Assembly: GCA_038329845.1 (NCBI GenBank)
Contig: JBBQNJ010000007.1
Location: 18,955 to 82,954 of the forward strand
From: JBBQNJ01 sp038329845
GTDB lineage: Bacteria; Planctomycetota; Phycisphaerae; Tepidisphaerales; Tepidisphaeraceae
Length of the DNA stretch: 64,000 nucleotides
Direction: 5' to 3'
A program made the position numbers and the translations under genes. Below are positions 8,797-17,002 of the stretch, piece by piece (position 1 is the first letter of the stretch; each line of letters opens with the position of its first letter). The notes below the pieces were generated by a model that ran no database searches, had not been told where the DNA came from, and was given only the letters and a program-made list of their open reading frames with translations.

Positions 8797-9240
8797 CTAG
8801 CTTTGCACGTTAACCCGCGCCGACGGACGCCCGTACGCCGCCGCCGCGTACGTGCGATTGATCGCGCGCCCCGCCGTCGCCTGACGAATTTCACGGCCCA
8901 GGTTCAGCTTCCGCTGCTGAAGCACCATCGCGTCATTGCGATCGGCCTGGGTGATCCGCTCGAGCAGCGCCCGCGTGCGGCCGAGCAGACTCTCGGCGAT
9001 GGGGCGTCGATCCTGCGACAATCCCAGCACGTATTCGCCCCAGCCGCGCCGCGCCGGGGCCACCGTCCGCTCAAGTTCGCAGATCTCGTCCAGCACCGCC
9101 TGCCGCTGGTTCAGCACCTCGAGCAGCGCCTCGGTCTGGCCTTGTTGCACCTGTTCGTGCTGCAATTCCGCCAATTTGGCCAGGCGCTCGTAACAGACCA
9201 CCTCGCGTTCCAACGCCGTCATGATCACGTCACTTGCCAT
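8797..9240 (-). CDS. FlgN-like flagellar chaperone (putative)
   Basis: A 147-aa, almost wholly helical protein with the arrangement of FlgN: an N-terminal helix (VVCYERLAKLAELQHEQVQQ), the LLEVLNQRQAVLDEI central helices, and a C-terminal run that includes NDAMVLQQRKLNLGREI. FlgN-family proteins chaperone hook-filament junction proteins to the export gate. The ATG at 9240 is chosen because the longer frame upstream has no homology. The family is poorly conserved, so the call leans on helical pattern and operon position. Confidence 0.6.
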   Translation of the reverse strand: MASDVIMTALEREVVCYERLAKLAELQHEQVQQGQTEALLEVLNQRQAVLDEICELERTVAPARRGWGEYVLGLSQDRRPIAESLLGRTRALLERITQADRNDAMVLQQRKLNLGREIRQATAGRAINRTYAAAAYGRPSARVNVQS

Positions 9241-9290
9241 CGTGGGTCCCGCAAAAAAGCCTGCCGGTGCCGTCGGATTATCAATCCGCC

Positions 9291-11642
9291 TTACCACATC
9301 CCGCTGGCGCTGGTCCACTTCAACCACTGTTCCCAATATTCTCGCGGCATGGCGAACGATCCATCGCTGAACGCCTCGGCCGGCATTTTTCGCAGCAGCC
9401 ATTTGGCCCGCTCGTTCGCCGTGCGCGCTTCGTCGATCTTTCCCAGGGCGCAGTAGGCGTTGACGATCTGCACGTAGGCGGCCAGCGCCGAAGGATCGTC
9501 CTGGTAGCGGAACGCCGCCGCGTCATACAGCCGGATCGCCTCTTCGTACTCGCCCAGGTCATACAGACAATCGGCCCGGTAGAAGTGGCTCAGGCGGTTG
9601 TAGAGCTTGTCCACCTCCACCGACGGGGGGCGCGAACGGTAGTATTCGATCACCTGGGCGTACAGACTTCGAGCCTTCTCGAGGCGCTGCCGCCGCGCCG
9701 TCGCCGCCTCGGCCGCGTCCCCCTTGCCCGCATCGGCGCTGGCATCCGCCGACGCCAGCGTCACGTCCAGATTGGTCGCGCTCTTGCGATAGCTGTCGGC
9801 CATCAAGAACAGCAACTGCCCGAGGCGCGGCTCACGCGGGTACCGCTGCGTCCATTCCTCCAGCCGCGCCACCGCCTCTTCGTAGCGCCCCGTCCGGTAG
9901 TACAACTGCCCCAGCTCGAACAGCGCCTGCTTGAATTCCTCGGCATCGGGCGTGAGCGCCCGATTCTCGAACACGCCCAGCAACACGCTCTCAGCCTTGG
10001 CGAAATTCTCCGGACCCTTGGCGATGTACGCCTGCGCCAGCGGCACCGCCGACTTGCTCGCCGCCAGACTTTGCGGATGGCGGAACTGATTCTTCTGGTA
10101 CGCCGCGATCGCCTTGTCGAACAGCCCCGCCGCCTGATATGCCCGGCCCAGCCGAAGCAGCGCATCGGGCGCCACCGCGTCGTCCGGTCGTTCGGCGCTG
10201 AACACCTCCAGCGCCGAGATCATCCGCTGCATGTCCCCGGAACGGTCGTACAGGTCGATCCCCTTCCACAGCGCATCGCCGTAGCCCTTGTCGTCGGCCA
10301 GCGTCAGTATCCGCGAGTAGGCCACGTAGGCGTCGCCGGCATTAGCACGCAATTGGCGAACCTGCTGGCCCCGCCGGGCCTTTTCCGCGGTCTTGGCGTC
10401 AGGGATGGTCGCCTCGAGCTGTTCGGCCCGGCGGTCGTACACGCTGCCCAACCGCGCGAAAAACGTCGCCGGCGGCTCGGGCTGCAACACCTGCTCGTAA
10501 GACAGCAATTCCATCGCCGCCTGGAAATTCCCCCGCGCCGCCAGCGTCAAGCCCGCCGACTTCAGCCCCGCCAGCACCTCGGTCCGATGCCGCCGCGACA
10601 GCACTGACTCAGCGCCTTTCTGATCGAGCTGGCTCACCAGGTCATGCAGATCGGCAAGCCCCGGATCATCGTCACCGAGCATAATCCGGCAGATGCCGCG
10701 ACCCAGCCGACAGAGCGGCGCCACGTTGGCATTCGGATGCCCCACCAGCACCACTTCGTAATGCGCAATCGCCGCTCGCGGATCGTCGCGCTCCTGGGCG
10801 ATCCGGCCCAGCAGGCAGCAGACCTCGGCGTCCAGCGGATGCTGCGGTCGAAGCTGCTGGCGCGACAGCATCAACAACCGCTCGGCCTCGGGCGCATCGC
10901 CCAGCTTCCAAGCGCAATATCCCAGCCGATAATTCAGCGCCCCCTGCGCCACCGGATCGGTATGAAGCCCCAGCGCCTCGATCAGCATCAACCGGGCATC
11001 GACCAGGCTTCCCCGGTCGATCATCATCCGAGCCTGCTCCCCAATCGCCCAGCCCCGCTCGGCGTCGGTCAGCCCCTCGCTTTTTACATACAACTCGATC
11101 GCCGTCTCGGCCCCGGCGTCATCCCCCTGCCCCGTCAGCAGGTCGATCACTTTGCGTTGCAGACTCAGCGAATGCGCCGAATCCATCGCCATCGCCTGAC
11201 GATAGCTCGCCAGCGATTCGATCGATTTGTTCAGCGCCTCGTAGCTGTCCCCCAGTCGCCGATACAGTTTCGCGTCCGGGCGAGCCCCCTGCGACAGCGC
11301 GATCTGCGTCTGCTCGATGATCCGCTGATGGTTGACCGGAATGTTGATCCGCTTTTGCCGCTGGCCCAACTCCAATGCTTCGGCCAACATCAGATGCACT
11401 TCGGCCTCGCGCTGCGGCTCGAGTTTGTCGGTGTTCAGCAGGCGATTGAGTTGCTCGAGCGTCGCCTCGGCCCGCTCTTGATCCAGAAACGTCCTGGCCA
11501 CGGCGATCTTCTGATCGACCGTCAATCCTGGCTGCGGATCAATGAATAAATAAGCCGCGTAGCCGAACAGGCCCAGCGACACCAACAGCAGCGGAAACTG
11601 CCAAAGCTGTGAGAATTGAACCGATGTGCGAGCCGACGCCAT
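9291..11642 (-). CDS. Membrane-anchored TPR protein at the head of the flagellar operon
   Basis: A 783-aa protein. There is one transmembrane helix near residues 15-33 (FPLLLVSLGLFGYAAYLFI), and the rest is made of tetratricopeptide-like repeats. Clear units include KLYRRLGDSYEALNKSIESL, LYYRTGRYEEAVARLEEW and ADCLYDLGEYEEAIRLYDAA. The topology suggests a large periplasmic (or paryphoplasmic) solenoid. It is not one of the standard flagellar proteins. Being first in the operon, 50 bp ahead of the FlgN-like gene, it may be a lineage-specific scaffold for motor or rod assembly (inference). No enzymatic motif is seen. Confidence 0.75.
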   Translation of the reverse strand: MASARTSVQFSQLWQFPLLLVSLGLFGYAAYLFIDPQPGLTVDQKIAVARTFLDQERAEATLEQLNRLLNTDKLEPQREAEVHLMLAEALELGQRQKRINIPVNHQRIIEQTQIALSQGARPDAKLYRRLGDSYEALNKSIESLASYRQAMAMDSAHSLSLQRKVIDLLTGQGDDAGAETAIELYVKSEGLTDAERGWAIGEQARMMIDRGSLVDARLMLIEALGLHTDPVAQGALNYRLGYCAWKLGDAPEAERLLMLSRQQLRPQHPLDAEVCCLLGRIAQERDDPRAAIAHYEVVLVGHPNANVAPLCRLGRGICRIMLGDDDPGLADLHDLVSQLDQKGAESVLSRRHRTEVLAGLKSAGLTLAARGNFQAAMELLSYEQVLQPEPPATFFARLGSVYDRRAEQLEATIPDAKTAEKARRGQQVRQLRANAGDAYVAYSRILTLADDKGYGDALWKGIDLYDRSGDMQRMISALEVFSAERPDDAVAPDALLRLGRAYQAAGLFDKAIAAYQKNQFRHPQSLAASKSAVPLAQAYIAKGPENFAKAESVLLGVFENRALTPDAEEFKQALFELGQLYYRTGRYEEAVARLEEWTQRYPREPRLGQLLFLMADSYRKSATNLDVTLASADASADAGKGDAAEAATARRQRLEKARSLYAQVIEYYRSRPPSVEVDKLYNRLSHFYRADCLYDLGEYEEAIRLYDAAAFRYQDDPSALAAYVQIVNAYCALGKIDEARTANERAKWLLRKMPAEAFSDGSFAMPREYWEQWLKWTSASGMW

Positions 11643-11791
11643 TGGCTTCCATGCCTTTCCGTCGAGGCCGGCGAAGTCCGATTCTTCCGCCGCGCCGGGT
11701 CATCCTGACCACGACACCTCAACCCAAACCGCGTCCAATCACTGGGTCATCCTACAATGCCTTTCCCCGAACGCAACCCCCGCCCCCGCGC

Positions 11792-11812
11792 AAAAAACTT
11801 GGCTGAGCCAAG
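11792..11812 (-). terminator. Rho-independent terminator after the HAMP-HisKA gene
   Basis: A 7-bp perfect stem CTTGGCT/AGCCAAG with a 1-nt apex (in practice a 3-nt loop). On the minus strand a run of six T follows. It lies 12 bp past the stop of the 11824-12852 gene, showing that the gene's 3' end is a natural transcript end. Confidence 0.85.
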
Positions 11813-11823
11813 CGCTCCTTCCT

Positions 11824-12852
11824 CTACACCCCCACCGGCTCCATCGACCTTCGCAGATCCAGCATCTTCACCCCCTCGATGTAATCGGTCAGCACGACCC
11901 GGCGGGCCTGTTTGAGCGAATCCACCGCTTCGCTCATACGCTGGAGGCTCTGACGAATCTGGCGCAGGCGCCGGGCGAGGTTCTCCGGATCGCCGGCATG
12001 GCGACCCAACAGTTGCAGTTGCATCTCGATCGTCGCCATCGCGTTGTTCAACTCGTGGTTCATCGCCAGCGCCACCTGGCCGAGAACCTCGACTTTGCGC
12101 TGCTCGCTGACCTCGAGCTGCTCGGCCATGCGGTTGTACGCCGCGGCGAGCTGGTCGAACTCGTCATGCTGCTCGACGCGCACGCGATGATCGAAACGCT
12201 CGTTGCCCAATTCGCGGGCGGCCGCCACAAGTCGGTCCACCGGGCGCAGCACCATGCCCGCCATCCGCAGCAGCACCATCACCGAGACGTTGATCGACAG
12301 GACAAAGGCCAGGGTCAATCCCAGCACCAGCCAGCGGAACCAGCTCGACAGCGACTGTTGTTCGCCATGGGCATGATCGCGCACGAAGCGGCTGAGCGGC
12401 AGGGTGTCATTGCGAAGGGCCACGGCGTTGGCCAGCGCCGATTCGGTATGTTCGCGGATCAACCCGCGATCCTGGGCCGTGGCCAATCCGGCGACATCGG
12501 CCTCGAATCGCGGCATCCGGTCCCGCATCGACTCGTAAACGCTCCACGCCCGCGGCTGATGGATGATCTCATAGCGGGGCATCTCGTCCATCAGACCGCG
12601 AAGCTGATCCACCGCCTGGATCAGCCGGTCAAGGTGGCGCTCGCGGCCGACGTGAATTTCGTACAAATCGACTTCGATCGAGTTGACCGTAATGCTCAGT
12701 TCATTGACCCGCTCGACCACCGACCAGGCTTGCTGATCGATCTGCGTCAGTTCGCGCAAGACCCCCTGGAGCAGCCAGATCGCCGCCGCCGCCGTCACCA
12801 CCAGCATGGCCAGAAGCGGCAGGAGGTTGAGCATGAGCTTTCGTCGCAGCAT
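11824..12852 (-). CDS. HAMP-HisKA membrane sensor without an ATPase domain
   Basis: A 342-aa protein with the front half of a sensor kinase. There is an N-terminal membrane helix (residues 7-30), a helical periplasmic domain of about 130 residues, and a second helix near residue 185 (LVLGLTLAFVLSINVSVMVL). A HAMP domain follows, then a dimerisation segment with an H-box-like LAMNHELNNAMATIEMQLQ. The catalytic N, G1 and G2 boxes are absent: the chain ends 60 residues later at MLDLRRSMEPVGV, and a terminator follows. It could be a phosphotransfer or scaffold partner that relies on another kinase. It lies 40 bp downstream of a PhnD-like binding protein that may supply its signal (inference). Confidence 0.75.
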   Translation of the reverse strand: MLRRKLMLNLLPLLAMLVVTAAAAIWLLQGVLRELTQIDQQAWSVVERVNELSITVNSIEVDLYEIHVGRERHLDRLIQAVDQLRGLMDEMPRYEIIHQPRAWSVYESMRDRMPRFEADVAGLATAQDRGLIREHTESALANAVALRNDTLPLSRFVRDHAHGEQQSLSSWFRWLVLGLTLAFVLSINVSVMVLLRMAGMVLRPVDRLVAAARELGNERFDHRVRVEQHDEFDQLAAAYNRMAEQLEVSEQRKVEVLGQVALAMNHELNNAMATIEMQLQLLGRHAGDPENLARRLRQIRQSLQRMSEAVDSLKQARRVVLTDYIEGVKMLDLRRSMEPVGV

Positions 12853-12892
12853 GACATTGGCTCCCGGGGTTCACACCGGCGATCGTCGAACT

Positions 12893-13855
12893 TCAGCGGC
12901 GATTCGGTGCCGGTGCGTCCAGGTTGAGGCGTTGCCATCGATCGCGCACGGCATCGACCAGGTCGAACACGGCATCATACTCTTCGATTCGGCACGGCTG
13001 GAACCGAGCCGCGCCGAACCGCTCGAGCGCCGCCCGCCCCGCCGGCGAGTCGTGCATCGTCAACAACGCCTTTCCCAACTGATCTTGCAGTTGCCGCGAC
13101 ATCGACGCATCGACCGCCAGGGCATTTTCCGGAACCGCCGACCCCGTGCATAGCCGTCGCAGCTTCACGCCCGGGTGCTGGCGCTCGATGGCCTCGAGTC
13201 GAATATCCTTGGCGGCACCGGCGTCGGCCTTGCCGCTGATCACCTGTTCGATCGCCTCGTCATGCGTCCCGCACCAAACCAGGCGAGGCGATTGTGGCGA
13301 ATCCGTCAGCCCGGCCTGGAACAGGCGCACCATCGGGTAAAGATGCCCGCCCAGGGTGGTGCGGACCATGGCGAGACTTCGACCCGACAGTTCCTCGATC
13401 CGCCGGATCGGCGAATCGTCGCGCACGAAGATCGTGCCGCGATAGGTCGTGTGCCCATCGACGCCCTGGGGTTTGACCAGAATCCGGCAGCCCAGGCGAT
13501 CGACCGCCATGACCGCGACCAGCGATCCGAGAAACGCCGCATCCACGTGTTTCTCAGCCAGGTCCTGCAAGACCCCCTGATAGCTGCTGCACGTTACCAG
13601 TTCGACCGGGCGATCCAGTTCGACCGCCAGTTCATCGGCCAGCGCCAGATAGCGCTTGCGCTGCTCGAAGATGTCGCGCTCGGGAATGATGCCGATGCGC
13701 AGCGCCTGCCCCGCCGGGATCGTCGCGGCGCCGATGGCGGACTTGGGTCGCACGGGCGAAAGCTTCGGGTCCGCGGGCATTCGACCCAGCCAGACCAAAA
13801 GCCCCACAAGCAACCCCAAGGTGCTGGTCATGAGTATCAAGCGGGCATACTTCAA
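12893..13855 (-). CDS. PhnD-like periplasmic phosphate/phosphonate-type binding protein
   Basis: About 320 aa. An N-terminal hydrophobic anchor or signal (STLGLLVGLLVWLG) is followed by a two-lobed binding fold of the PhnD/SBP_bac family. Seen in order are RIGIIPERDIFEQRKRYLAL, VDAAFLGSLVAVMAV, YRGTIFVRDDSPIRRIEEL and KADAGAAKDIRLEAI. The TTG at 13855 is chosen because GGAGAG lies 8 bp before it; the ATG at 13831 is the alternative. No ABC permease or ATPase gene is adjacent. The neighbour is instead a membrane HAMP protein, so this may be a sensing rather than a transport protein. Confidence 0.75.
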   Translation of the reverse strand: MKYARLILMTSTLGLLVGLLVWLGRMPADPKLSPVRPKSAIGAATIPAGQALRIGIIPERDIFEQRKRYLALADELAVELDRPVELVTCSSYQGVLQDLAEKHVDAAFLGSLVAVMAVDRLGCRILVKPQGVDGHTTYRGTIFVRDDSPIRRIEELSGRSLAMVRTTLGGHLYPMVRLFQAGLTDSPQSPRLVWCGTHDEAIEQVISGKADAGAAKDIRLEAIERQHPGVKLRRLCTGSAVPENALAVDASMSRQLQDQLGKALLTMHDSPAGRAALERFGAARFQPCRIEEYDAVFDLVDAVRDRWQRLNLDAPAPNRR

Positions 13856-13972
13856 GCGCGCAACTCTCCATCGAGGGACGCCAGCGCCTTCATCAAACCG
13901 TGCGCCGCGGGCCCGGATTGGCGCGCCGGAATGAAAGCGAGTCTCATCTGGTATGGGATATGCACATAAACT

Positions 13973-13981
13973 TGGTATGAT
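13973..13981 (+). promoter_or_regulatory. Extended -10 promoter of the YgbA-like gene
   Basis: TGGTATGAT is an extended -10 element (TGn plus TATGAT), 10 bp before the ATG at 13992. A second TGGTATG lies at 13949-13955, 24 bp upstream, giving a direct repeat that could be a regulator site. No good -35 hexamer is seen, which fits an extended -10 promoter. The predicted mRNA leader would be very short. Confidence 0.4.
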
Positions 13982-13991
13982 ATCCGGGACC

Positions 13992-14357
13992 ATGACGACC
14001 ACCGCCTGCCCCGAATCCCTGGACAAGGATCTGCGTACCTTGGCCATGTTCATCCGCATCTATTGCAAGCACCAGCACGCCGACCGCGAAAAGAAGGGCG
14101 TGCATCTTAAGGCGTTCGATGTTAAAGCAATCGTCGGCAAAGAGTTGGAACTTTGTGATGATTGCACAAAATTGCTGGCTCATGCCTGGATCAAGCGATC
14201 CCATTGCCCGATGAATCCCAAGCCGATGTGCAAACACTGTCCGAACCACTGCTATCATCCAACGTATCGCCAGCAGATTCGTGAGGCGATGAAGTTCGCG
14301 GGAAAAAAAATGGTGATGTCCGGACGCGTCGATATGCTTTTGCATTTGCTCTTTTGA
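13992..14357 (+). CDS. YgbA-like nitrous oxide-stimulated promoter family protein
   Basis: A 121-aa protein with a Cys-rich core: LCDDCTKLL, SHCPMNPKPMCKHCPNHCY, then YRQQIREAMKFAGKKM. This spacing is that of the nitrous-oxide-stimulated promoter family (Pfam PF11756, which includes E. coli YgbA, an NsrR-regulated gene). Such proteins are linked to nitrosative stress and probably bind metal or an iron-sulfur cluster through the cysteines. The ATG at 13992 has a plausible promoter directly upstream. It lies 74 bp ahead of a radical SAM heme-type gene on the same strand. Confidence 0.85.
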   Translation: MTTTACPESLDKDLRTLAMFIRIYCKHQHADREKKGVHLKAFDVKAIVGKELELCDDCTKLLAHAWIKRSHCPMNPKPMCKHCPNHCYHPTYRQQIREAMKFAGKKMVMSGRVDMLLHLLF

Positions 14358-14431
14358 GCATCCCGCGAATGTGTTTTTCTCAGGCGTGGGAATATTCTCG
14401 ACGCAAGTTCTGATCAAGAAGGAATTTTTGA

Positions 14432-15778
14432 ATGACCGTCCAACTGCCCCTGGCCAACCGCATCGACCGCGAAAATCCAGCCCGTCATCCGGCTCAGCAG
14501 GATTACACGCTGCCCGAAACCGACGGCGGCGCGGCCGTCCCAGCGCTTCGACTCGTGTTCTGGGAAACGACCACCGGCTGCAATCTCGCCTGCGTTCACT
14601 GTCGGCGGCTGGAAGTCTCGAAGGAGTTGTCCAAGCAGGACCTCTCGACCGAACAGTCGATCCAGTTCATCCGCACCCTGCCCGAGACGGGTCGTCCGAT
14701 CCTGGTTTTTTCCGGCGGCGAGCCGCTGATGCGCCCGGACCTGTTCACGCTTGCCGAAGAGGCCGTCAAAGTCGGTTTGCCGATCGCGCTGGCGACCAAC
14801 GGGACGATCATGGACCCGACCCTGGCGGCGCGGGTTCGCGATGTGGGGTTCAAGCGGGTGTCGATCAGTTTCGACGGGCCTGACGCCCCGACACACGATC
14901 AGTTCCGCGGTGCCGGGGCGTTCGACGCCTCGATCAGCGGATTTAAGGAACTGCGCAAGGCCGGGCTGTCGATGCAGATCAACACCACCGTCGCCAAGCA
15001 TAATTACCGCAAGCTCGATGAGACTTATCAACTGGCGATGGACCTCGGGGCCGACGCCCTGCACGTTTTCATGCTCGTGCCGGTCGGGTGCGGGATGGAA
15101 CTCGACCCCAGCGTGATGCTCAGCGGCCAGGAATACGAAGATGCGCTGAATTGGATTTATGACCGAAGCCTCGAAGCGAAACTGCATCTGAAGGCGACAT
15201 GCGCGCCGCATTATTTCCGGGTCATGCGTCAGCGTGCCAAGACCGAAGGCCGTGCCATGCCCGCCGCGGCCCATCCGCATAAAAACATGCACCCGAATGC
15301 CGCGGGACTCCCCGGCGAGCATCCGAGCGCCGCAGGCCACCCCGGCGAGCATCCGAGCGGCGCGGGACACCCGGGCGGGCATCCCGGCGGCGGGCATCCG
15401 GGCGATGGGCATCCGGGGGGCGGACACCCGGGGGGCGGGCAAGGGGATATGACCGCCATGACCAAGGGATGCCTCGCCGGCCAGGCCGTCTGCTTCGTCT
15501 CCCACACCGGGGAGGTCTTCCCCTGCGGATATCTCCCGGTAACCAGCGGCAACGTCACCCGCACCCCTCTGCCGACGATCTGGCGGCGGAGTCACGTGTT
15601 CGCCGACCTGCGCGATGAGAAAAACCTCGAGGGCAAGTGCGGCCTGTGCGAATACGCCAAGGTCTGCATGGGCTGCCGCGCCCGGGCGTTCGGGCACACC
15701 GGAAACTATCTCGCCGAAGAACCCAACTGCGATTACATCCCGGTGCGGCAACGCCGCCTCGAAGGCGTGAAGAGCTGA
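14432..15778 (+). CDS. Radical SAM/SPASM protein of the AhbC/AhbD/NirJ heme-modifying type
   Basis: A 448-aa protein. The radical SAM motif CNLACVHC (CxxxCxxC) near residue 50 binds the catalytic 4Fe-4S cluster and S-adenosylmethionine, and FSGGEPLMRPD follows. The C-terminal SPASM-like region has many Cys (GCLAGQAVC, VFPCGYL, KCGLCEYAKVCMGC) for auxiliary clusters. The opening RLVFWETTTGCNL is typical of AhbD and NirJ, which act on iron-coproporphyrin or related tetrapyrroles. Between the two domains, at about residues 280-340, is a His/Gly/Pro-rich insert of HPGGG-like repeats not expected in the family. The start has AAGGA 8 bp before it. Exact substrate is not settled by sequence. Confidence 0.85.
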   Translation: MTVQLPLANRIDRENPARHPAQQDYTLPETDGGAAVPALRLVFWETTTGCNLACVHCRRLEVSKELSKQDLSTEQSIQFIRTLPETGRPILVFSGGEPLMRPDLFTLAEEAVKVGLPIALATNGTIMDPTLAARVRDVGFKRVSISFDGPDAPTHDQFRGAGAFDASISGFKELRKAGLSMQINTTVAKHNYRKLDETYQLAMDLGADALHVFMLVPVGCGMELDPSVMLSGQEYEDALNWIYDRSLEAKLHLKATCAPHYFRVMRQRAKTEGRAMPAAAHPHKNMHPNAAGLPGEHPSAAGHPGEHPSGAGHPGGHPGGGHPGDGHPGGGHPGGGQGDMTAMTKGCLAGQAVCFVSHTGEVFPCGYLPVTSGNVTRTPLPTIWRRSHVFADLRDEKNLEGKCGLCEYAKVCMGCRARAFGHTGNYLAEEPNCDYIPVRQRRLEGVKS

Positions 15779-16305
15779 ATGATCGGCCGGGGCGTGAAAT
15801 ACTGCCCCGCGCCGCCGGTGCTTTCGGCAGCGCTGCGGCTGAGCAATTCCTCATAGATGACGCGCTTCACGTCCAGATCGAGGCTCAGCCAGCGCTCGCG
15901 GTCGATCAGGTCCACGATCAGCCGCCGCAACTTGACCGGGTCTTTGATTTTGCACTCGGCCTCCTTGAAGATGACGCCCAGCAGCCCCGGCTGTGTGCTC
16001 AGGAACTCCAGCACGTCGCGGTAGTGCTGATACAACTCCGCCCCATCCTTGGCCAGCAGGCTCGCCCAGTCGTGGGCGATCTCGTTGCCCTTGCGGTCCT
16101 TGCCCTTGGGGATGCGGCTTTGCTGGTTGTACAGCGGCTCGGTCAACTCATCGGCCATCTTCAGGAACAGCAGGAACGTCAACTGCTCCACGTAGGCCAT
16201 GTACGAAAGCCCGTCATCCTTCAGCACGCCGGCATACGACCAGACGCGCGTGCCGATCTGGCTGGCGGTGGGGCTGACGTGGTTTCCGATCCCGTTCTGC
16301 GTCAT
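15733..16305 (-). pseudogene. hsdM: hsdM fragment (type I methyltransferase subunit, N-terminal third)
   Basis: From MTQNGIGNHVSPTASQIG the frame matches the N-terminal helical domain of HsdM, including VEQLTFLLFLKMADELTEP and GGAGQYFTPRPII near residue 175. Homology stops there, at about 15779, exactly where the convergent radical SAM gene ends. The last 15 codons only read through that gene's 3' end. The SAM-binding motif and the NPPF/Y catalytic motif of a full HsdM (about 500 aa) are missing, so it cannot methylate DNA. A deletion joined the two genes. Confidence 0.85.
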
Positions 16306-16998
16306 GTTTCTTCCACCGTGCCGCCAGTGTCCCCAGCGGCGGACTTTGATTCTCCGCCGGTGCGGACACCGGCGGCACTCAGGCTCCCACAACCAACGGC
16401 GAATGCATCGGCGGGCAGGTTGCGAGGGTTCTGGCGAATGTATCGCACGAACTCCCTCAGCGACCGCTCCTGACGCACCGCATGATCGAAATACTCATCC
16501 ATCCAGTATGAGCCGCTCCGACCCAGATGCTGGCCCATCATTCGGGCGCTGGCCGACTTCCAGGCCTTGATGATCTCGGAAAGCTCGTGCCCCACCAACA
16601 CCTGTAGCAGCGTATGCACGTGGTTGGGCATGATGACATAATCGCCCAGCCGAAAGTATGCCTTATCGCCCCGCCGCATGATCCGCTCCAAAAATCTCCC
16701 GGCACGCTGCCTCGCGCAGCACGCATGCCCCATGCCCGGCATCCAACAGATTCTCGATGCGAACCGTCCACAACCTCCGGTATTCCTGTTCCTGCGCATC
16801 GGTGTGCGGCGGAGGGTTCATCTCCAGCCACTGCGCCCGTCGCTCGCGCAACTCCGCAACCTGTTGGGCCGGCAGCGAATCGTTCAGGCGGAACGTGACG
16901 AAGTAGACCACGTTCTCCTGCCGCACATGGGGAAGGTTGTCCCGGTGCTCGAACCAAGCTCGGTTCCAGTCAAACGCGATTGCCGGGGGCTCGTTCAT
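16302..16998 (-). pseudogene. RAYT (REP-associated Y1 transposase), frameshifted
   Basis: Two overlapping frames make one protein of about 232 aa. The N-terminal part starts MNEPPAIAFDWNRAWFEHRD and includes VYFVTFRLNDSLP. The C-terminal part has YVIMPNHVHTLLQV, the HUH metal-binding motif of IS200/RAYT Y1 transposases, then SYWMDEYFDHAVRQ and FVRYIRQNPRNL. They join at a T5 run near 16688-16692: removing one T restores a continuous frame reading REILERIMRRGDKAY. REP palindromes flank the gene on both sides. It is either a recent pseudogene or carries one sequencing error. Confidence 0.85.
16318..16378. repeat. REP palindrome pair (family 1), left of RAYT
   Basis: Two 25-bp arms, 16318-16342 and 16354-16378, are inverted copies sharing the core GCCGCCGGTGTCC, separated by an 11-bp loop. 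The left arm has two changes that spoil its own palindrome. Its partner with the same core lies on the other side of the transposase at 17008-17082. Confidence 0.85.
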
Positions 16999-17002
16999 GG
17001 TT

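Noticed and set aside
14414..15751. 445-codon minus-strand frame opposite the radical SAM gene
   Set aside because: The plus strand has the CxxxCxxC and SPASM cysteines; the reverse frame is a compositional shadow.
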